Assembly (NCBI GenBank): GCA_017745295.1
Contig: JAGHZR010000001.1
Coordinates: 248,001 to 312,000 of the forward strand
Length of the DNA: 64,000 bases
DNA from: Novosphingobium sp.
Lineage (GTDB): Bacteria > Pseudomonadota > Alphaproteobacteria > Sphingomonadales > Sphingomonadaceae
Direction: 5' to 3'
This document shows, piece by piece, positions 1 to 9,267 of this stretch (the stretch's first letter is position 1; each line of letters begins with the position of its first letter). The position numbers and the translations under genes were made by a program. The notes below the pieces were generated by a model. It was given only the letters and a program-made list of their open reading frames with translations. It searched no databases and had not been told where the DNA came from.

Positions 1-891
1 ATGGGCCTGACCTTGCCGCCCGGCATCTCGCCCGGCCTCAAGAACGCCGCCGCCGTGATGATCACCGCGGACCTGCCCGCTTTCGCCAAGCCCGGCCAGC
101 GCATCGACGTGACCGTCTCGACGATCGGCAAGGCCAAGAGCCTGCGCGGCGGCGCCCTGATCCTCACCCCGCTCTATGGCGCGGACGGGCAGATCTACGC
201 GATGGCGCAGGGCAATCTCGCAGTCGGCGGCCTCGGCGTTTCGGCGCGCGACGGTTCGAACGTGACGATCAACATCCCGACCGTCGGGCGCATCGCCGAA
301 GGCGGCAGTGTCGAGCGCGCCGTCGCCACCGGCTTCGAGGGCGGGGAAGCGTTGCGCTGGAACCTGTTCAACTCGGACTTCCTCACCGCCGCCCGCGTGC
401 GCGATGCGATCAACACGCGGCTGCCGGGCACGGCCACGGTGGAGGACGGCGTTACCGTCTCGCTGCGCCTGCCTCCCGATCCCGACACCCGCGCCTCGAT
501 GATGGCGGCGATCGAGATGATCGACGTCGATCCCGCCGAGACCCCGGCCCGCGTGATCGTCAACAGCCGCACCGGCACCGTCGTCATCAATGCGGCGGTG
601 CGCCTTTCCCCCGCCGCGATCAGCCACGGCAAGCTGACGGTGCGCATTCAGGAAAGCCCCAGGGTCGTCCAGCCCGCGCCGTTCAGCCGGGGCCGGACCG
701 AGATCGAACAGCGCTCCGCCATCACGACCGAAGAGGAAAAGCACACGGTTGCGCTGTTCAAGGGCGGCGCCTCGCTCTCGCGCGTGGTCGATGCGCTCAA
801 CCTGCTGGGCGTCACCCCGTCCGATCTCGTGGCAATCCTCGAAGCGCTCAAGCAGGCGGGTGCCCTCAAGGCGGAAATGGTGGTGATATGA
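1..891 (+). CDS. flgI: Flagellar P-ring protein FlgI (5' end outside window)
   Basis: FlgI polymerises in the periplasm into the P ring that surrounds the flagellar rod in the peptidoglycan layer. The 296 residues here match the C-terminal four fifths of a family usually about 370 aa long. The conserved tail (RTGTVVINAAVRLSP, then a segment ending LNLLGVTPSDLVAILEALKQAGAL) is visible. The window opens inside the gene, so the ATG at base 1 is not the true start, and the signal peptide is missing. The stop overlaps the flgJ start (ATGA), which implies translational coupling. Identification is secure. Confidence 0.93.
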   Translation: MGLTLPPGISPGLKNAAAVMITADLPAFAKPGQRIDVTVSTIGKAKSLRGGALILTPLYGADGQIYAMAQGNLAVGGLGVSARDGSNVTINIPTVGRIAEGGSVERAVATGFEGGEALRWNLFNSDFLTAARVRDAINTRLPGTATVEDGVTVSLRLPPDPDTRASMMAAIEMIDVDPAETPARVIVNSRTGTVVINAAVRLSPAAISHGKLTVRIQESPRVVQPAPFSRGRTEIEQRSAITTEEEKHTVALFKGGASLSRVVDALNLLGVTPSDLVAILEALKQAGALKAEMVVI

Positions 892-1328
892 GCACGATGC
901 CCTCCACCCTTCCCGGCATGACCATCGCACCGGGCGCCACCGACCGCGAGAAGCTGGCTGTGACCGCCAGGCAGTTCGAGGCCCTGTTCGTGCGCCAGAT
1001 GCTGGCCGAGGCCCGCAAGACCCATTTCGGCGGTGACCAGCTGTTCTCCAGCCAGGCGCTCGATACCTTCAACCGGATTCAGGACGAGCACTTCGCGGAC
1101 GTGACCGCGCAGAGCAGCGTTCTGGGGCTGGCGAAGATCATCGAAGCGCAGATGGCACGGTTCGTGACCGGGCCTTCGACAGGCTCAGGCCGAGCGGGAC
1201 TGGGGAGAGGTGCCGAGGCCGACACCGCCCCTGCCTCCGCTCATACTGAGCCTGTCGAAGCACCCGCTCATGCTGAGCTTGTCGAAGCATCTGCCCGCAC
1301 CCTGTCTGTCGAAGCAAAGGCACCGTAA
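888..1328 (+). CDS. flgJ: Flagellar rod-binding protein FlgJ, single-domain form
   Basis: This is the rod-capping/rod-binding domain of FlgJ (residues about 20-95; FEALFVRQMLAEARK and the F-SQALDTF segment are typical). At 146 aa it lacks the C-terminal muramidase domain of enterobacterial FlgJ, which is normal for alphaproteobacteria, where a separate lytic transglycosylase opens the wall. The last 50 or so residues are low-complexity (repeated EPVEA / ELVEA) and come from an interspersed DNA repeat that has run into the gene (1173-1316). It starts with ATG overlapping the flgI stop. flgK begins 3 bp after its stop. Confidence 0.85.
   Translation: MSTMPSTLPGMTIAPGATDREKLAVTARQFEALFVRQMLAEARKTHFGGDQLFSSQALDTFNRIQDEHFADVTAQSSVLGLAKIIEAQMARFVTGPSTGSGRAGLGRGAEADTAPASAHTEPVEAPAHAELVEASARTLSVEAKAP
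1173..1316. repeat. REP-like interspersed repeat cluster inside the 3' end of flgJ
   Basis: Three copies and one partial copy of a short element with core TGAGCCTGTCGAAGC (or its complement GCTTCGACAGGCTCA) lie at about 1173-1197 (inverted), 1238-1260, 1263-1289 and 1300-1316 (partial). The same element occurs in inverted pair form at 8362-8453. Here the copies are in the flgJ reading frame and encode repeated (E/A)-(P/L)-VEA peptides. Confidence 0.75.
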
Positions 1329-1331
1329 ACC

Positions 1332-2669
1332 ATGGCCGCCGACCTTATCACCATCGCCCGCTCCGGCACCCGCGCCGCCAGGGCCGCGCTGGACGTGACC
1401 GCGCAAAACATCGCCAATGCCTCGTCGGCAGGCTATGTCCGCCGCAGCGTCTCGCTGTCGGAACTGGCGATCAATTCGGTCCTCTCGCAGCCGGGTGCGA
1501 TCAATCTCGCGGGCGTGCGCGTCACCGGGATCGTGCGCAATGCGGACATGTTCCGCCAGTCCGAAGTGCGCCGCACCGGCTCGGATGCCGCACGGGCCGG
1601 GGCTGAAGTGCAAGGGCTGGAAAACATCGAAAGCGCGGTCGAGCAGACCGGCGTCTACGATGCGATCACCGACTTCGAAGCCGCGCTGAAGCAACTCCTG
1701 TCGGACCCCACCGACGGCTCCCTGCGCGCCTCGACACTGGAACAGGCGCGCACGATGGCGCAGACTTTCAACACCGCCGCCTCCAGCCTCAATGCCGTCG
1801 GCGAGGGCCTTCGCTTCGAGGCGCAGGACGGGGTCCTCGCGGTCAATACCACCGCCACAGAACTGGCCCGCGTGAACTTGCGCCTCGCCCGCGCCTCCGA
1901 TGCATCGAGCGACCGCACCAGCCTGCTCGACCAGCGCGATTCCCTGCTGGAAAAGCTGAGCGGGCAAATCGATATCGCGACCACTTTCGCCGCCGACGGC
2001 TCGGTGCAAGTGCGGGTCGGCGGTTCGAGCGGGCCGAGCCTGGTGAACGGCGGCAGCGCCGCGACCCTGGCCATGACCAGCGCCAGCGACGGCACGATTG
2101 CCTTTACGCTCGGCGGCAGCGCGGCCACGCTGTCCTCCGGCGCGCTGGCGGGCAAAGGGCAGGCGCTCACCGAACTGGCGGGGGTGCGCGGCCAGCTCGA
2201 CACCATCGCCGCGGGGGTGATCTCCACGCTCAACACCGCGCAGACCGCAGGCGCCGACCTCACCGGCGCGGCCGGGCAGCCGATGTTCTCGGGCAGCACC
2301 GCCGCCGACATGAAACTCGCCCTCACCAGCGGCAACCAGATCGCCACCGCGCCCGCCGGGTCTGGCGCCAACAGCCGCGACACCTCCAATCTCGTCGCCC
2401 TGCGCAGCGCGCTCGAAAGCGCCGATCCCGCCGGAGCCATGGACGGCCTGCTGTTCGGCATTTCCAGCGCCGTCGCCGGACGCACCGTCACCCGCGATGC
2501 GCTCGAATCCATCGCCGGTACGGCGAAAGTCGCGCTTCAGGCGCAGGCCGGTGTCGATCTCGACGAGGAAACGATCAACCTCACCCGCTTCCAGCAGGCT
2601 TACCAGGCTTCGGGCCGGGTCATGCAGATCGCCTCCGACCTCTTCGATTCCATCCTCGCCATTAGGTAG
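1332..2669 (+). CDS. flgK: Flagellar hook-associated protein 1 FlgK
   Basis: FlgK is the first hook-filament junction protein, exported through the flagellar type III apparatus. The N-terminus has the conserved rod/hook helix (ALDVTAQNIANASSAGYVRR, residues about 20-40). The C-terminus has the matching helix (DEETINLTRFQQAYQASGRVM), which pairs with it in a coiled coil. At 445 aa it is somewhat shorter than enterobacterial FlgK (about 547), so the surface-exposed middle is reduced. It is followed after 10 bp by flgL in the same operon. Confidence 0.93.
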   Translation: MAADLITIARSGTRAARAALDVTAQNIANASSAGYVRRSVSLSELAINSVLSQPGAINLAGVRVTGIVRNADMFRQSEVRRTGSDAARAGAEVQGLENIESAVEQTGVYDAITDFEAALKQLLSDPTDGSLRASTLEQARTMAQTFNTAASSLNAVGEGLRFEAQDGVLAVNTTATELARVNLRLARASDASSDRTSLLDQRDSLLEKLSGQIDIATTFAADGSVQVRVGGSSGPSLVNGGSAATLAMTSASDGTIAFTLGGSAATLSSGALAGKGQALTELAGVRGQLDTIAAGVISTLNTAQTAGADLTGAAGQPMFSGSTAADMKLALTSGNQIATAPAGSGANSRDTSNLVALRSALESADPAGAMDGLLFGISSAVAGRTVTRDALESIAGTAKVALQAQAGVDLDEETINLTRFQQAYQASGRVMQIASDLFDSILAIR

Positions 2670-2679
2670 GGCCGCACCC

Positions 2680-3603
2680 ATGTCGATCGTATCCACCAGC
2701 ACCAGTGCCTTCTTCGAGCGCGCCCGCCGCGACATGAAGGACTTGCGCACGCAGGCCGAGAACTACCAGGCGCAGATGTCGAGCGGCAGCAGGCTGGAGC
2801 GGTCCTCGGACAATCCCGTCGCCGCATCGCGCCTGCGCACCTTGGCGCGGCAGGAGAAGCTCTCCGGGATCGACAAGACCAACGCAGGGCGCGCCAATGC
2901 CGATCTCTCGCTGGCCGATGCCGCGATGTCCGACATGGCCGATGCCCTGATCCAGGCGCAGGAACTGGCGATGCGCGCCTCCAGTTCCACCCTCACCGAC
3001 ATCCAGCGCGCCTCAATCGGCGAGGAACTGGAGCAGATCTTCAGCAACCTGCTCTCGCTCGCCAATGCGCGGGATTCGAGCGGCCATGCCCTGTTCGGCG
3101 GCGAGAGCGCCGGGGATGCCTATGCGCTCGATGCCTCCGGCAAGGCGGTCTATGTCGGCACCGCCGCATCGGGCGACTTGCCGCTGGGGGACGGGCAGAG
3201 CGTGACCCGCTCGCTGACCGGCCCGACCTTCCTGTCGTTCAACGCCGCCGACGGCACGCCGACCGATCTCCTCGCAGTAGTGAAGACGCTGGCCGATGCA
3301 CTGGGCGGTGCCTCCGCCGACCCGGCCGGCGCGGCGGGCCGGGCCCTGGCCGACCTCAAGACCGGCCTCGACACCCTGAGCACCGGCCAGACCGTGATCG
3401 GCACCCGCCTGGCCTGGATCGAAGTGACCGACGACCGGCGCGTGAACGTGTCGGAACTGCGCGCCTCGGAGGAAGCCGACCTCGGCGGCGTGGATCTCGC
3501 CACCGCGCTCGCCCAGCTTCAGGAAACAATGACCGTGCTGGAGGCCAGTCAGGCCAGCTTTACCCGGCTCGCCTCGCTGAACCTGTTCGACCGGCTCGGC
3601 TGA
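2680..3603 (+). CDS. flgL: Flagellar hook-associated protein 3 FlgL
   Basis: FlgL is the second junction protein, linking FlgK to the flagellin filament. The ATG at 2680 is chosen because it gives the standard flagellin-like N-terminus (residues 1-60, with RDMKDLRTQAENYQAQMSSG and the SSDNP segment); an upstream in-frame extension would overlap flgK. The protein is 307 aa, typical for the family. The C-terminal helix (LATALAQLQETMTVLEASQASFTRL..LNLFDRL) is intact. It is the last gene of the flgI-flgL run; 63 bp follow before motA. Confidence 0.92.
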   Translation: MSIVSTSTSAFFERARRDMKDLRTQAENYQAQMSSGSRLERSSDNPVAASRLRTLARQEKLSGIDKTNAGRANADLSLADAAMSDMADALIQAQELAMRASSSTLTDIQRASIGEELEQIFSNLLSLANARDSSGHALFGGESAGDAYALDASGKAVYVGTAASGDLPLGDGQSVTRSLTGPTFLSFNAADGTPTDLLAVVKTLADALGGASADPAGAAGRALADLKTGLDTLSTGQTVIGTRLAWIEVTDDRRVNVSELRASEEADLGGVDLATALAQLQETMTVLEASQASFTRLASLNLFDRLG

Positions 3604-3666
3604 AGCGGCTCTCACACCCGGTCTGCAGGGGCAGGACCGGCGCCTGCCTGATGGGGGATTTCCTGC

Positions 3667-4530
3667 ATGTTCGTGATCGTCGGCGTCGTCATTCTGCTGG
3701 TGATGGTCTTCGGCGGCTTTGCGATGACCGGCGGCGCCCTAGGCCCGGTGCTGGAGGCGATCCCGCACGAGATGCTCATCATCGGCGGCGCCGCGATCGG
3801 GGCCATCGTCACCGGCAATTCGATGCACGAGATCAAGGCGCTGGGCGGCGGCCTCGGCAAAGTCTTCAAGGGCCCGCGCCACAACCGGCAGGACCATATC
3901 GACGCAATCGTCCTGACCACGCGGCTGATGAAGATCCTGCGCTCGGAAGGGCCGGTGGCGCTGGAAAGCCACGTTACCGATCCCAAGGCTTCCTCGCTCT
4001 TCGCAGAGTTCCCGCGCCTGCTGGCCAACGATCCGCTGGTCCACCTGATCTGCGATACCCTGACGCTGATCGTCGTCTCGTCCGGCACGCTGGAGGTCCA
4101 CGCGGTAGAGGACGTGATGGACAATGCGATGAAGACGCATTTCCATGAAATTCACGAGCCGCAGCATGCGCTTCAGGGACTGGCTGATGCACTTCCGGCG
4201 CTCGGTATCGTCGCCGCCGTGCTCGGGGTGGTGAAGACGATGGGGTCGATCGACAAGCCCCCCTCGGTCCTCGGCGCCATGATCGGCTCGGCACTGGTCG
4301 GGACGTTCATGGGCGTGCTGCTGGCTTACGGCATCGTCTCGCCGCTGGCCGGACGCCTGAAACAGGTGCTGGAGCAGGACGAGCAGATCTTCCAGGCGGT
4401 GAAGCAGGTCATCATCGCCAGCCTGCACGGCTGGCCGCAGCCGCTGGTGGTGGAATCGGCCCGTTCCGGGCTTGGCCATGCTTTCCGCCCCGGTCTTTCC
4501 GAACTGCTCGACGCCATGCGGGGGCGCTGA
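3667..4530 (+). CDS. motA: Flagellar motor stator protein MotA
   Basis: MotA is the proton-channel and torque-generating subunit of the stator; it works as a pentamer around a MotB dimer in the inner membrane. Four hydrophobic segments are visible: two near the N-terminus (residues 1-20 and 33-50) and two at about 175-235 (ALGIVAAVLGVVKTM and GSALVGTFMGVLLAYGIV). A cytoplasmic loop lies between the two pairs. The length, 287 aa, is typical (E. coli 295). A GGGGGAT stretch about 10 bp before the ATG is a plausible ribosome site. motB starts 1 bp after its stop. Confidence 0.94.
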   Translation: MFVIVGVVILLVMVFGGFAMTGGALGPVLEAIPHEMLIIGGAAIGAIVTGNSMHEIKALGGGLGKVFKGPRHNRQDHIDAIVLTTRLMKILRSEGPVALESHVTDPKASSLFAEFPRLLANDPLVHLICDTLTLIVVSSGTLEVHAVEDVMDNAMKTHFHEIHEPQHALQGLADALPALGIVAAVLGVVKTMGSIDKPPSVLGAMIGSALVGTFMGVLLAYGIVSPLAGRLKQVLEQDEQIFQAVKQVIIASLHGWPQPLVVESARSGLGHAFRPGLSELLDAMRGR

Positions 4531-4531
4531 G

Positions 4532-5380
4532 GTGGCGACGAGGAAGAAACCCGAGCCGCCCCGGCCGATCATCGTCAAGAAGATCACCATGGTCGCCGCA
4601 GGGCATCACGGCGGCGCCTGGAAAGTCGCCTATGCCGACTTCGTGACGGCGATGATGGCCTTCTTCCTGCTGCTGTGGATTCTCGGCGCCACCACCGAAA
4701 AGCAGCGGCGCGGCATCGCCGACTATTTCACCCCCACGCTGGTCAAGACCAAGCAGGGCAGCGCCGGGTCCGGACAGGGCGTGCTCGGAGGCGCCTCGCT
4801 GACCCAGGTGGACAACTACCCGTTCAAGGCCGGGCAGACCGGTGCCAAGACCCTCACCATCCCGCGCGACGCCACCGGCGGCCCGAAGGAAGGCGCCACG
4901 AAGACCCCCGCAAAGATCAAGCGCAGTTCCCGCGCCAGGGAAGCGCTGGAGAAGAAGCTCGCCTCCACCGAAAGCCTGCGCCGCCTCGCCCGGCAGGTCC
5001 GCATGGTGGACACCACGCAGGGGGTGCGGATCGACATGGTGGACGATGCCGATTTCTCGATGTTCCGGCTCGGCACCACGATCCTGACCCCGCAGGCGGT
5101 GGAACTGCTCGCGGCGATTGCGCAGGCGATCGGCCCGACCGGCGGACCGCTGACGATCCGGGGGCACACCGATGCCCTCCCCTACCGGCAGGGCATTCCC
5201 GGCAACAACTGGTCGCTCTCCGCGGGACGCGCCGAGGCGACCCGCCAACAGATGATCCGCAATGATGTGGAAAGCGCCCGGTTCAAGCGCATCGAGGGCG
5301 TCGCCGATACCGAACTGCTGATTCCCACCGACCCGCATGACCCGCGCAACCGGCGTATCTCGATCACCCTGGCGGATTGA
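4532..5380 (+). CDS. motB: Flagellar motor protein MotB
   Basis: MotB pairs with MotA to conduct protons and anchors the stator to peptidoglycan. The GTG at 4532 directly follows the motA stop and gives a 282-aa protein; the longer frame from 4472 would lie inside motA. Residues 26-51 carry the plug/TM signature (HHGGAWKVAYADFVTAMMAF) with the proton-binding Asp at 36. An OmpA-like peptidoglycan-binding domain follows at about 150-282 (LTIRGHTDALPYR, then DPRNRRISITL). Confidence 0.93.
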   Translation: MATRKKPEPPRPIIVKKITMVAAGHHGGAWKVAYADFVTAMMAFFLLLWILGATTEKQRRGIADYFTPTLVKTKQGSAGSGQGVLGGASLTQVDNYPFKAGQTGAKTLTIPRDATGGPKEGATKTPAKIKRSSRAREALEKKLASTESLRRLARQVRMVDTTQGVRIDMVDDADFSMFRLGTTILTPQAVELLAAIAQAIGPTGGPLTIRGHTDALPYRQGIPGNNWSLSAGRAEATRQQMIRNDVESARFKRIEGVADTELLIPTDPHDPRNRRISITLAD

Positions 5381-5389
5381 GCGACGGCC

Positions 5390-5764
5390 CTACCGCTCCG
5401 TAGCGTCGGGCAGCGCCGAGGTGCGCGCTTCCAGCCTACCCTCGCCGCGATAAACGAGCGCGCAGCTCGAACTGCCCGCACAGAACCGCTGAATCGGTCC
5501 CAGAGCACGAGCGCCATAGCGATACGTCAGCCCGCCTTGGGTGATCTCCAGTCCGGACATGTCCCGAACCCGGTGCTCATGGGCGAAAAGCACCGCCTTC
5601 CCGTGCTTCACCGGCGCCCAGACCGACCATTCGTCGTAAAGGCGGTGATGATAGCGGAACCGCACATCGCCCGAGGCGCGATTGTCCAGCGAGGTGGGCC
5701 AGCCGTTGCATCCCGCAAGCGAGGCAAGACCGGCCAGCAGCAGCGCAAGTCGTATCGTCTTCAT
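5390..5764 (-). CDS. Small lipoprotein of unknown function
   Basis: The 124-aa product begins with a clear lipoprotein signal: a basic start (MKTIR), a hydrophobic stretch and the lipobox LAGC, giving an acylated Cys at residue 19. The mature part is rich in aromatic and charged residues (FRYHHRLYDEWSVWAPVKHG) and contains two further Cys about six residues apart (FCAGSSSC) that could form a disulphide. I do not recognise a family. The gene converges on motB with a 9-bp gap and is transcribed away from the ahpC promoter region. Confidence 0.7.
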   Translation of the reverse strand: MKTIRLALLLAGLASLAGCNGWPTSLDNRASGDVRFRYHHRLYDEWSVWAPVKHGKAVLFAHEHRVRDMSGLEITQGGLTYRYGARALGPIQRFCAGSSSCALVYRGEGRLEARTSALPDATER

Positions 5765-5853
5765 GCCCCGCTGTTGCCCGATTCACCGCATCGCCGCACG
5801 GCTTTTCGCATTTGCGAGCATTTTATCGACAGAAACGTTCAGTCCACCTCGAC

Positions 5854-5872
5854 TGATCGGCCAATCCGATCA
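5854..5872. promoter_or_regulatory. Inverted repeat upstream of ahpC (candidate operator)
   Basis: TGATCGG and CCGATCA (7-bp arms, 5-bp spacer) lie 90-108 bp before the ahpC start, in the gap between the lipoprotein gene and ahpC. A related half, CAATCGGATCA, follows at once. This is a plausible regulator site or promoter-proximal palindrome. I cannot match it to the OxyR consensus, so the regulator is unknown. Confidence 0.3.
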
Positions 5873-5961
5873 AGTCAATCGGATCAACGCCCTACACATC
5901 GTCACACGAGGGCCCTATCTCCCTCCTCGAACTTCAACACCCAACGAGGGAGCTTACATCC

Positions 5962-6528
5962 ATGGGTATCGTCGGCAGCCAGATCAAGCCGTTCAAGAAC
6001 ACCGCTTTCCAGGCAGGCAAGAACTTCTTCGATGTCACCGAAGCGGACATCGCCGGCAAGTGGGCCGTGTTCTTCTTCTACCCCGCCGACTTCACGTTTG
6101 TCTGCCCCACCGAACTCGAAGACCTCGGTGAGCAGTACGCCACTCTTCAGGGCCTCGACGTCGAAGTCTACGGCGTTTCGACCGACACGCACTTCAGCCA
6201 CAAGGCCTGGCACGACACCTCGGACAAGATCGGCAAGATCAAGTACGCCTTCCTTGGTGACCAGAACCACGCCCTGACCAACAACTTCGGCGTTCTGCGC
6301 GAAGGCGTCGGCCTCGCCGACCGCGCCACCTTCGTGGTCGATCCGGACGGCGTGATCCAGCTGGTCGAAATCACCCCCGAGGGCGTGGGCCGCAACGCCG
6401 CCGAACTCGTCCGCAAGATCAAGGCCGCCAAGTACTGGCGCGAGCACCCCGGTCAGGTCTGCCCGGCCAAGTGGGAAGAAGGCGAAGAAACCCTCGCGCC
6501 CTCGCTCGAACTCGTCGGCAAGCTCTAA
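5962..6528 (+). CDS. ahpC: Alkyl hydroperoxide reductase subunit C (2-Cys peroxiredoxin)
   Basis: AhpC reduces H2O2, organic peroxides and peroxynitrite in the cytoplasm and is recycled by AhpF. The peroxidatic motif FTFVCPTE puts the peroxidatic Cys at residue 48, and the resolving Cys is C167 in HPGQVCPAKW. The 188-aa length is exactly that of the AhpC1/Prx1 type. AGGGAG, ending about 7 bp before the ATG, is a good ribosome site. ahpF follows 135 bp downstream on the same strand. Confidence 0.96.
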   Translation: MGIVGSQIKPFKNTAFQAGKNFFDVTEADIAGKWAVFFFYPADFTFVCPTELEDLGEQYATLQGLDVEVYGVSTDTHFSHKAWHDTSDKIGKIKYAFLGDQNHALTNNFGVLREGVGLADRATFVVDPDGVIQLVEITPEGVGRNAAELVRKIKAAKYWREHPGQVCPAKWEEGEETLAPSLELVGKL

Positions 6529-6663
6529 GACCGCCGCGATCTTCCGGGTCGCGTGCTGAAGGTGCGCGGCTCGGGGATTTCCCTCGTCCCGAGCCGCGCC
6601 CTCACGCGGAAAAGAAATCCCCGGCCGCCCCTTTACCAACGAAATTCCAAAGGACCCCAGACC

Positions 6664-8274
6664 ATGCTCGACGCCAACCTGAAGCAGCAGCTCTCGCAAT
6701 ATCTCGGCATGCTGCGCGAGCCGATCGAGCTCATCGCCTCGCTGGACGACGGGCAGAAGTCGGCCGAGACCCGCGAGCTGCTCGAAACCATCGCCTCGCT
6801 CTCGGACAAGATCACCGCCTCTTTCGACGGCGACGACGCCATGAGCGGCGGCCGCCGCCCCAGTTTCATCATCCGCCGCGCGAGCGACGCCAGCGCCTGG
6901 GTGCGCTTCGCCGGTCTGCCGCTCGGCCATGAATTCACCTCGCTGGTCCTCGCCCTGCTCTGGGCCGGCGGTCATCCGCCCAAGGTTTCCGACGAGGCGC
7001 TCGAAATCGCCCGCGCCATCGAGGGCGAGCACGAGTTCGAGATGTACTTCTCGCTCTCCTGCCACAACTGCCCCGACGTCGTGCAGGCGCTGACCCTGCT
7101 CGCGCTCAATAACCCGCATGTGAACGCCACCCTGATCGAGGGCGGCACGTTCCAGGCGGAAGTCGAGGAACGCGGCGTCATGGCCGTTCCCGCCGTCTTC
7201 CTGAACGGGAAGATGTGGGGTTCGGGCAAGATGAGCATCGAGGAGATCCTCGCCAAGCTCGACACCGGTGCCGATGCCAAGGCCGCTGCCGTGCTCGCGG
7301 GCAAGAAGCCTTTCGAAGTGCTCGTCGTCGGCGGCGGTCCCGCCGGAGCCTCGGCGGCGATCTACACCGCGCGCAAGGGCTTCTCGACCGGCGTGGTCGC
7401 GGAACGCTTCGGCGGCCAGGTGCAGGACACCATGGGCATCGAGAACTTCATCTCGGTTCCCTATACCGAAGGCCCCAAGCTGGCCGCCGCGCTGGAATCG
7501 CATGTCGCCGAATACGACATCGACGTGATGAACCTCCAGCGCGCCGAGAAGCTGATCCCCGCGAAGGAACTCGGCGGCTATCACGAGGTCGTCTTCGCCA
7601 ACGGCGCTTCGCTCAAGGCGCGTTCACTGGTGCTGACCACCGGCGCCCGCTGGCGGAACCTCGGCGTGCCCGGTGAGGCCGAGTACAAGAACAAGGGCGT
7701 GGCCTATTGCCCGCACTGCGACGGTCCGCTGTTCAAGGGCAAGCGCGTGGCGGTGATCGGCGGCGGCAACTCCGGCGTCGAAGCGGCGATCGACCTTGCC
7801 AACATCGTCGGCCACGTCACCCTGATCGAATTCGACAGCAAGCTGCGTGCCGACCAGGTCCTGGTCGACAAGCTGGCCTCGATGAAGAACGTGGTGATCC
7901 TCACCAATGCCCAGACCACCGAAGTCGAGGGCGACGGCGACAAGGTGAACGGCCTCGTCTACAAGAACCGCGAGACGGGTCGGGAACACAAGGTCGATCT
8001 GGAAGGCGTGTTCGTCCAGATCGGTCTGGTGCCCAACACCGAATGGCTGAAGGGTTCCGGCGTGGAACTCACGGCTCGCGGCGAGATCGTGATCGACGAC
8101 AAGGCGGCGACCAACCTGCCCGGTATCTTCGCGGCAGGCGACGTGACCACGGTGCCATACAAGCAGATCATCATCGCCATGGGCGAAGGCTCGAAGGCGG
8201 CACTGTCGGCCTTCGACTACCTGATCCGCAACGAAGCACCGGAAGAGATCCTCGAGGCGGCCGAAGCGGCCTGA
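6664..8274 (+). CDS. ahpF: Alkyl hydroperoxide reductase subunit F
   Basis: AhpF is an FAD/NADH disulphide reductase that passes electrons to AhpC. The ATG at 6664 (AAAGGACCCC upstream) is chosen over a longer frame because it gives the standard AhpF N-terminus ([10 protein letters not shown]) and 536 aa. An N-terminal double-thioredoxin-fold domain carries the CHNC pair (C133, C136). An FAD motif ([12 protein letters not shown]) starts near residue 221. The thioredoxin-reductase-type redox pair is C349-PH-C352, followed by an NAD motif ([12 protein letters not shown]). A strong hairpin terminator lies 20 bp after the stop. Confidence 0.96.
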   Translation: MLDANLKQQLSQYLGMLREPIELIASLDDGQKSAETRELLETIASLSDKITASFDGDDAMSGGRRPSFIIRRASDASAWVRFAGLPLGHEFTSLVLALLWAGGHPPKVSDEALEIARAIEGEHEFEMYFSLSCHNCPDVVQALTLLALNNPHVNATLIEGGTFQAEVEERGVMAVPAVFLNGKMWGSGKMSIEEILAKLDTGADAKAAAVLAGKKPFEVLVVGGGPAGASAAIYTARKGFSTGVVAERFGGQVQDTMGIENFISVPYTEGPKLAAALESHVAEYDIDVMNLQRAEKLIPAKELGGYHEVVFANGASLKARSLVLTTGARWRNLGVPGEAEYKNKGVAYCPHCDGPLFKGKRVAVIGGGNSGVEAAIDLANIVGHVTLIEFDSKLRADQVLVDKLASMKNVVILTNAQTTEVEGDGDKVNGLVYKNRETGREHKVDLEGVFVQIGLVPNTEWLKGSGVELTARGEIVIDDKAATNLPGIFAAGDVTTVPYKQIIIAMGEGSKAALSAFDYLIRNEAPEEILEAAEAA

Positions 8275-8293
8275 TGGCGATAATTTGAAATGG

Positions 8294-8332
8294 AAAAGAG
8301 GGCGGCAGTCGCAGGACTTGCCGCCCTCTTTT
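8294..8332 (+). terminator. Rho-independent terminator of ahpCF
   Basis: A perfect 14-bp stem (8294-8307 pairs with 8319-8332; AAAAGAGGGCGGCA) with an 11-nt loop ends in TTTT. The A-run on the other side means it could also act on minus-strand transcripts. Confidence 0.85.
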
Positions 8333-8361
8333 ACCTTGGAAACTGGCGCCCGCCTGTGGGG

Positions 8362-8453
8362 CCTTCGACAAGCTCAGGCTGAGCGGGCCGGGGGAAAAGT
8401 TTTCCTTCTCTGCCACATCCTTGCGTTCCCGCTCAGCCTGAGCCTGTCGAAGG
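8362..8453. repeat. Inverted pair of REP-like elements
   Basis: CCTTCGACAAGCTCAGGCTG at 8363 and its near-complement ending GCCTGTCGAAGG at 8453 face each other across about 40 bp, each with an adjoining GAGCGGG/CCCGCTC. This is the same family as the copies inside flgJ (1173-1316). It fills the convergent gap between ahpF and the DUF2490 gene. Confidence 0.75.
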
Positions 8454-8475
8454 CCCGCAGCAGAACGCGCCGCCC

Positions 8476-9162
8476 TTAGTGGCGGAAGAACAGCGAGACC
8501 GAAGCGACGTGGTTCACTCGCGTCCGCCCGCGCGTCTGGTCGATCACCTGATTGAGATAACCCAGTTCCACCGTCGTCGCGTCCTTCACGCCCAGTTCGA
8601 CACCGACGAAGGAGCGCAACTGGTCGAACCCGCCGCGCGCGCCCCAGTCGGTATCGTTGAGCGCCAGGAACCCCTCCGCATAGACCAGCGCGTTCACCGC
8701 ATTGCTGCCGGGCTTCAGCGGCTTTTCGTAACGCAGCATCTCGCGCAGGCGCCAGCCGGTATCGCCGCCGTCCGACCGCCAGCGCTGTTCGAGGCGCGTG
8801 CGCGAGGTCAGTTCGCCGCCCCAGGGCTTGCCCATGAACCAGTTGATCTGCTGGAAGCTGCGCTCCTCGTTCACGTCCCGGCCGCCGTCCACCGGCACCA
8901 CGACATGGGCATAGCCCTGATAGAGGGTGACGGCGGGCGAGAGCTTCAGGCCCACCGCCCCGCGCAGCAGAAGCTGGTCGAGCCGCGAGGCGCCATCACC
9001 CATGCGCGGCTGGAGTTCGGCAAAGTAGACGACATCACCGGCAATCGGCCCCATCGCCGTAAGGTTGACCCAGACCTGCTCGTCCTCGCGGGTTTCTGCC
9101 GAGACCGTGGAGGCGGTAAAAGACGAAGCGAGAGCGAGACAGCAGGCAAGAGCGCGGCGCAT
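8476..9162 (-). CDS. DUF2490 family outer-membrane beta-barrel protein
   Basis: The 228-aa protein has a signal peptide (MRRALACCLALASSFTASTVSA, cleaved after about residue 22). Alternating amphipathic strands follow, ending in an aromatic C-terminal residue pattern (SVSLFFRH), as in small outer-membrane barrels. WVNLTAMGPI near the mature N-terminus, RLEQRW in the middle and ELGYLNQ near the end are typical of DUF2490. The function is not known for the family. It is transcribed in the same direction as fliC but separated from it by a terminator. Confidence 0.75.
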   Translation of the reverse strand: MRRALACCLALASSFTASTVSAETREDEQVWVNLTAMGPIAGDVVYFAELQPRMGDGASRLDQLLLRGAVGLKLSPAVTLYQGYAHVVVPVDGGRDVNEERSFQQINWFMGKPWGGELTSRTRLEQRWRSDGGDTGWRLREMLRYEKPLKPGSNAVNALVYAEGFLALNDTDWGARGGFDQLRSFVGVELGVKDATTVELGYLNQVIDQTRGRTRVNHVASVSLFFRH

Positions 9163-9267
9163 GGGAATCCTGAATGAGGAAACGGATATGGTCCTTTATG
9201 AACCGACCGTTTCCCGTCCGTGTCCGCAAGGTATTCGCTGATGGCCCGGCCCGCTCTTGGAGCATGC

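Noticed and set aside
1185..2750. Long minus-strand frame opposite flgJ-flgK
   Set aside because: Gly/Arg/Ala-rich shadow of a high-GC gene. Similar long shadows occur opposite fliF-fliG, flhB, ahpF and nrdA.
8362..8453. Possible CRISPR or terminator array
   Set aside because: Only two inverted copies with no regular spacers. It belongs to the REP-like family also in flgJ. No CRISPR array was found in the window.
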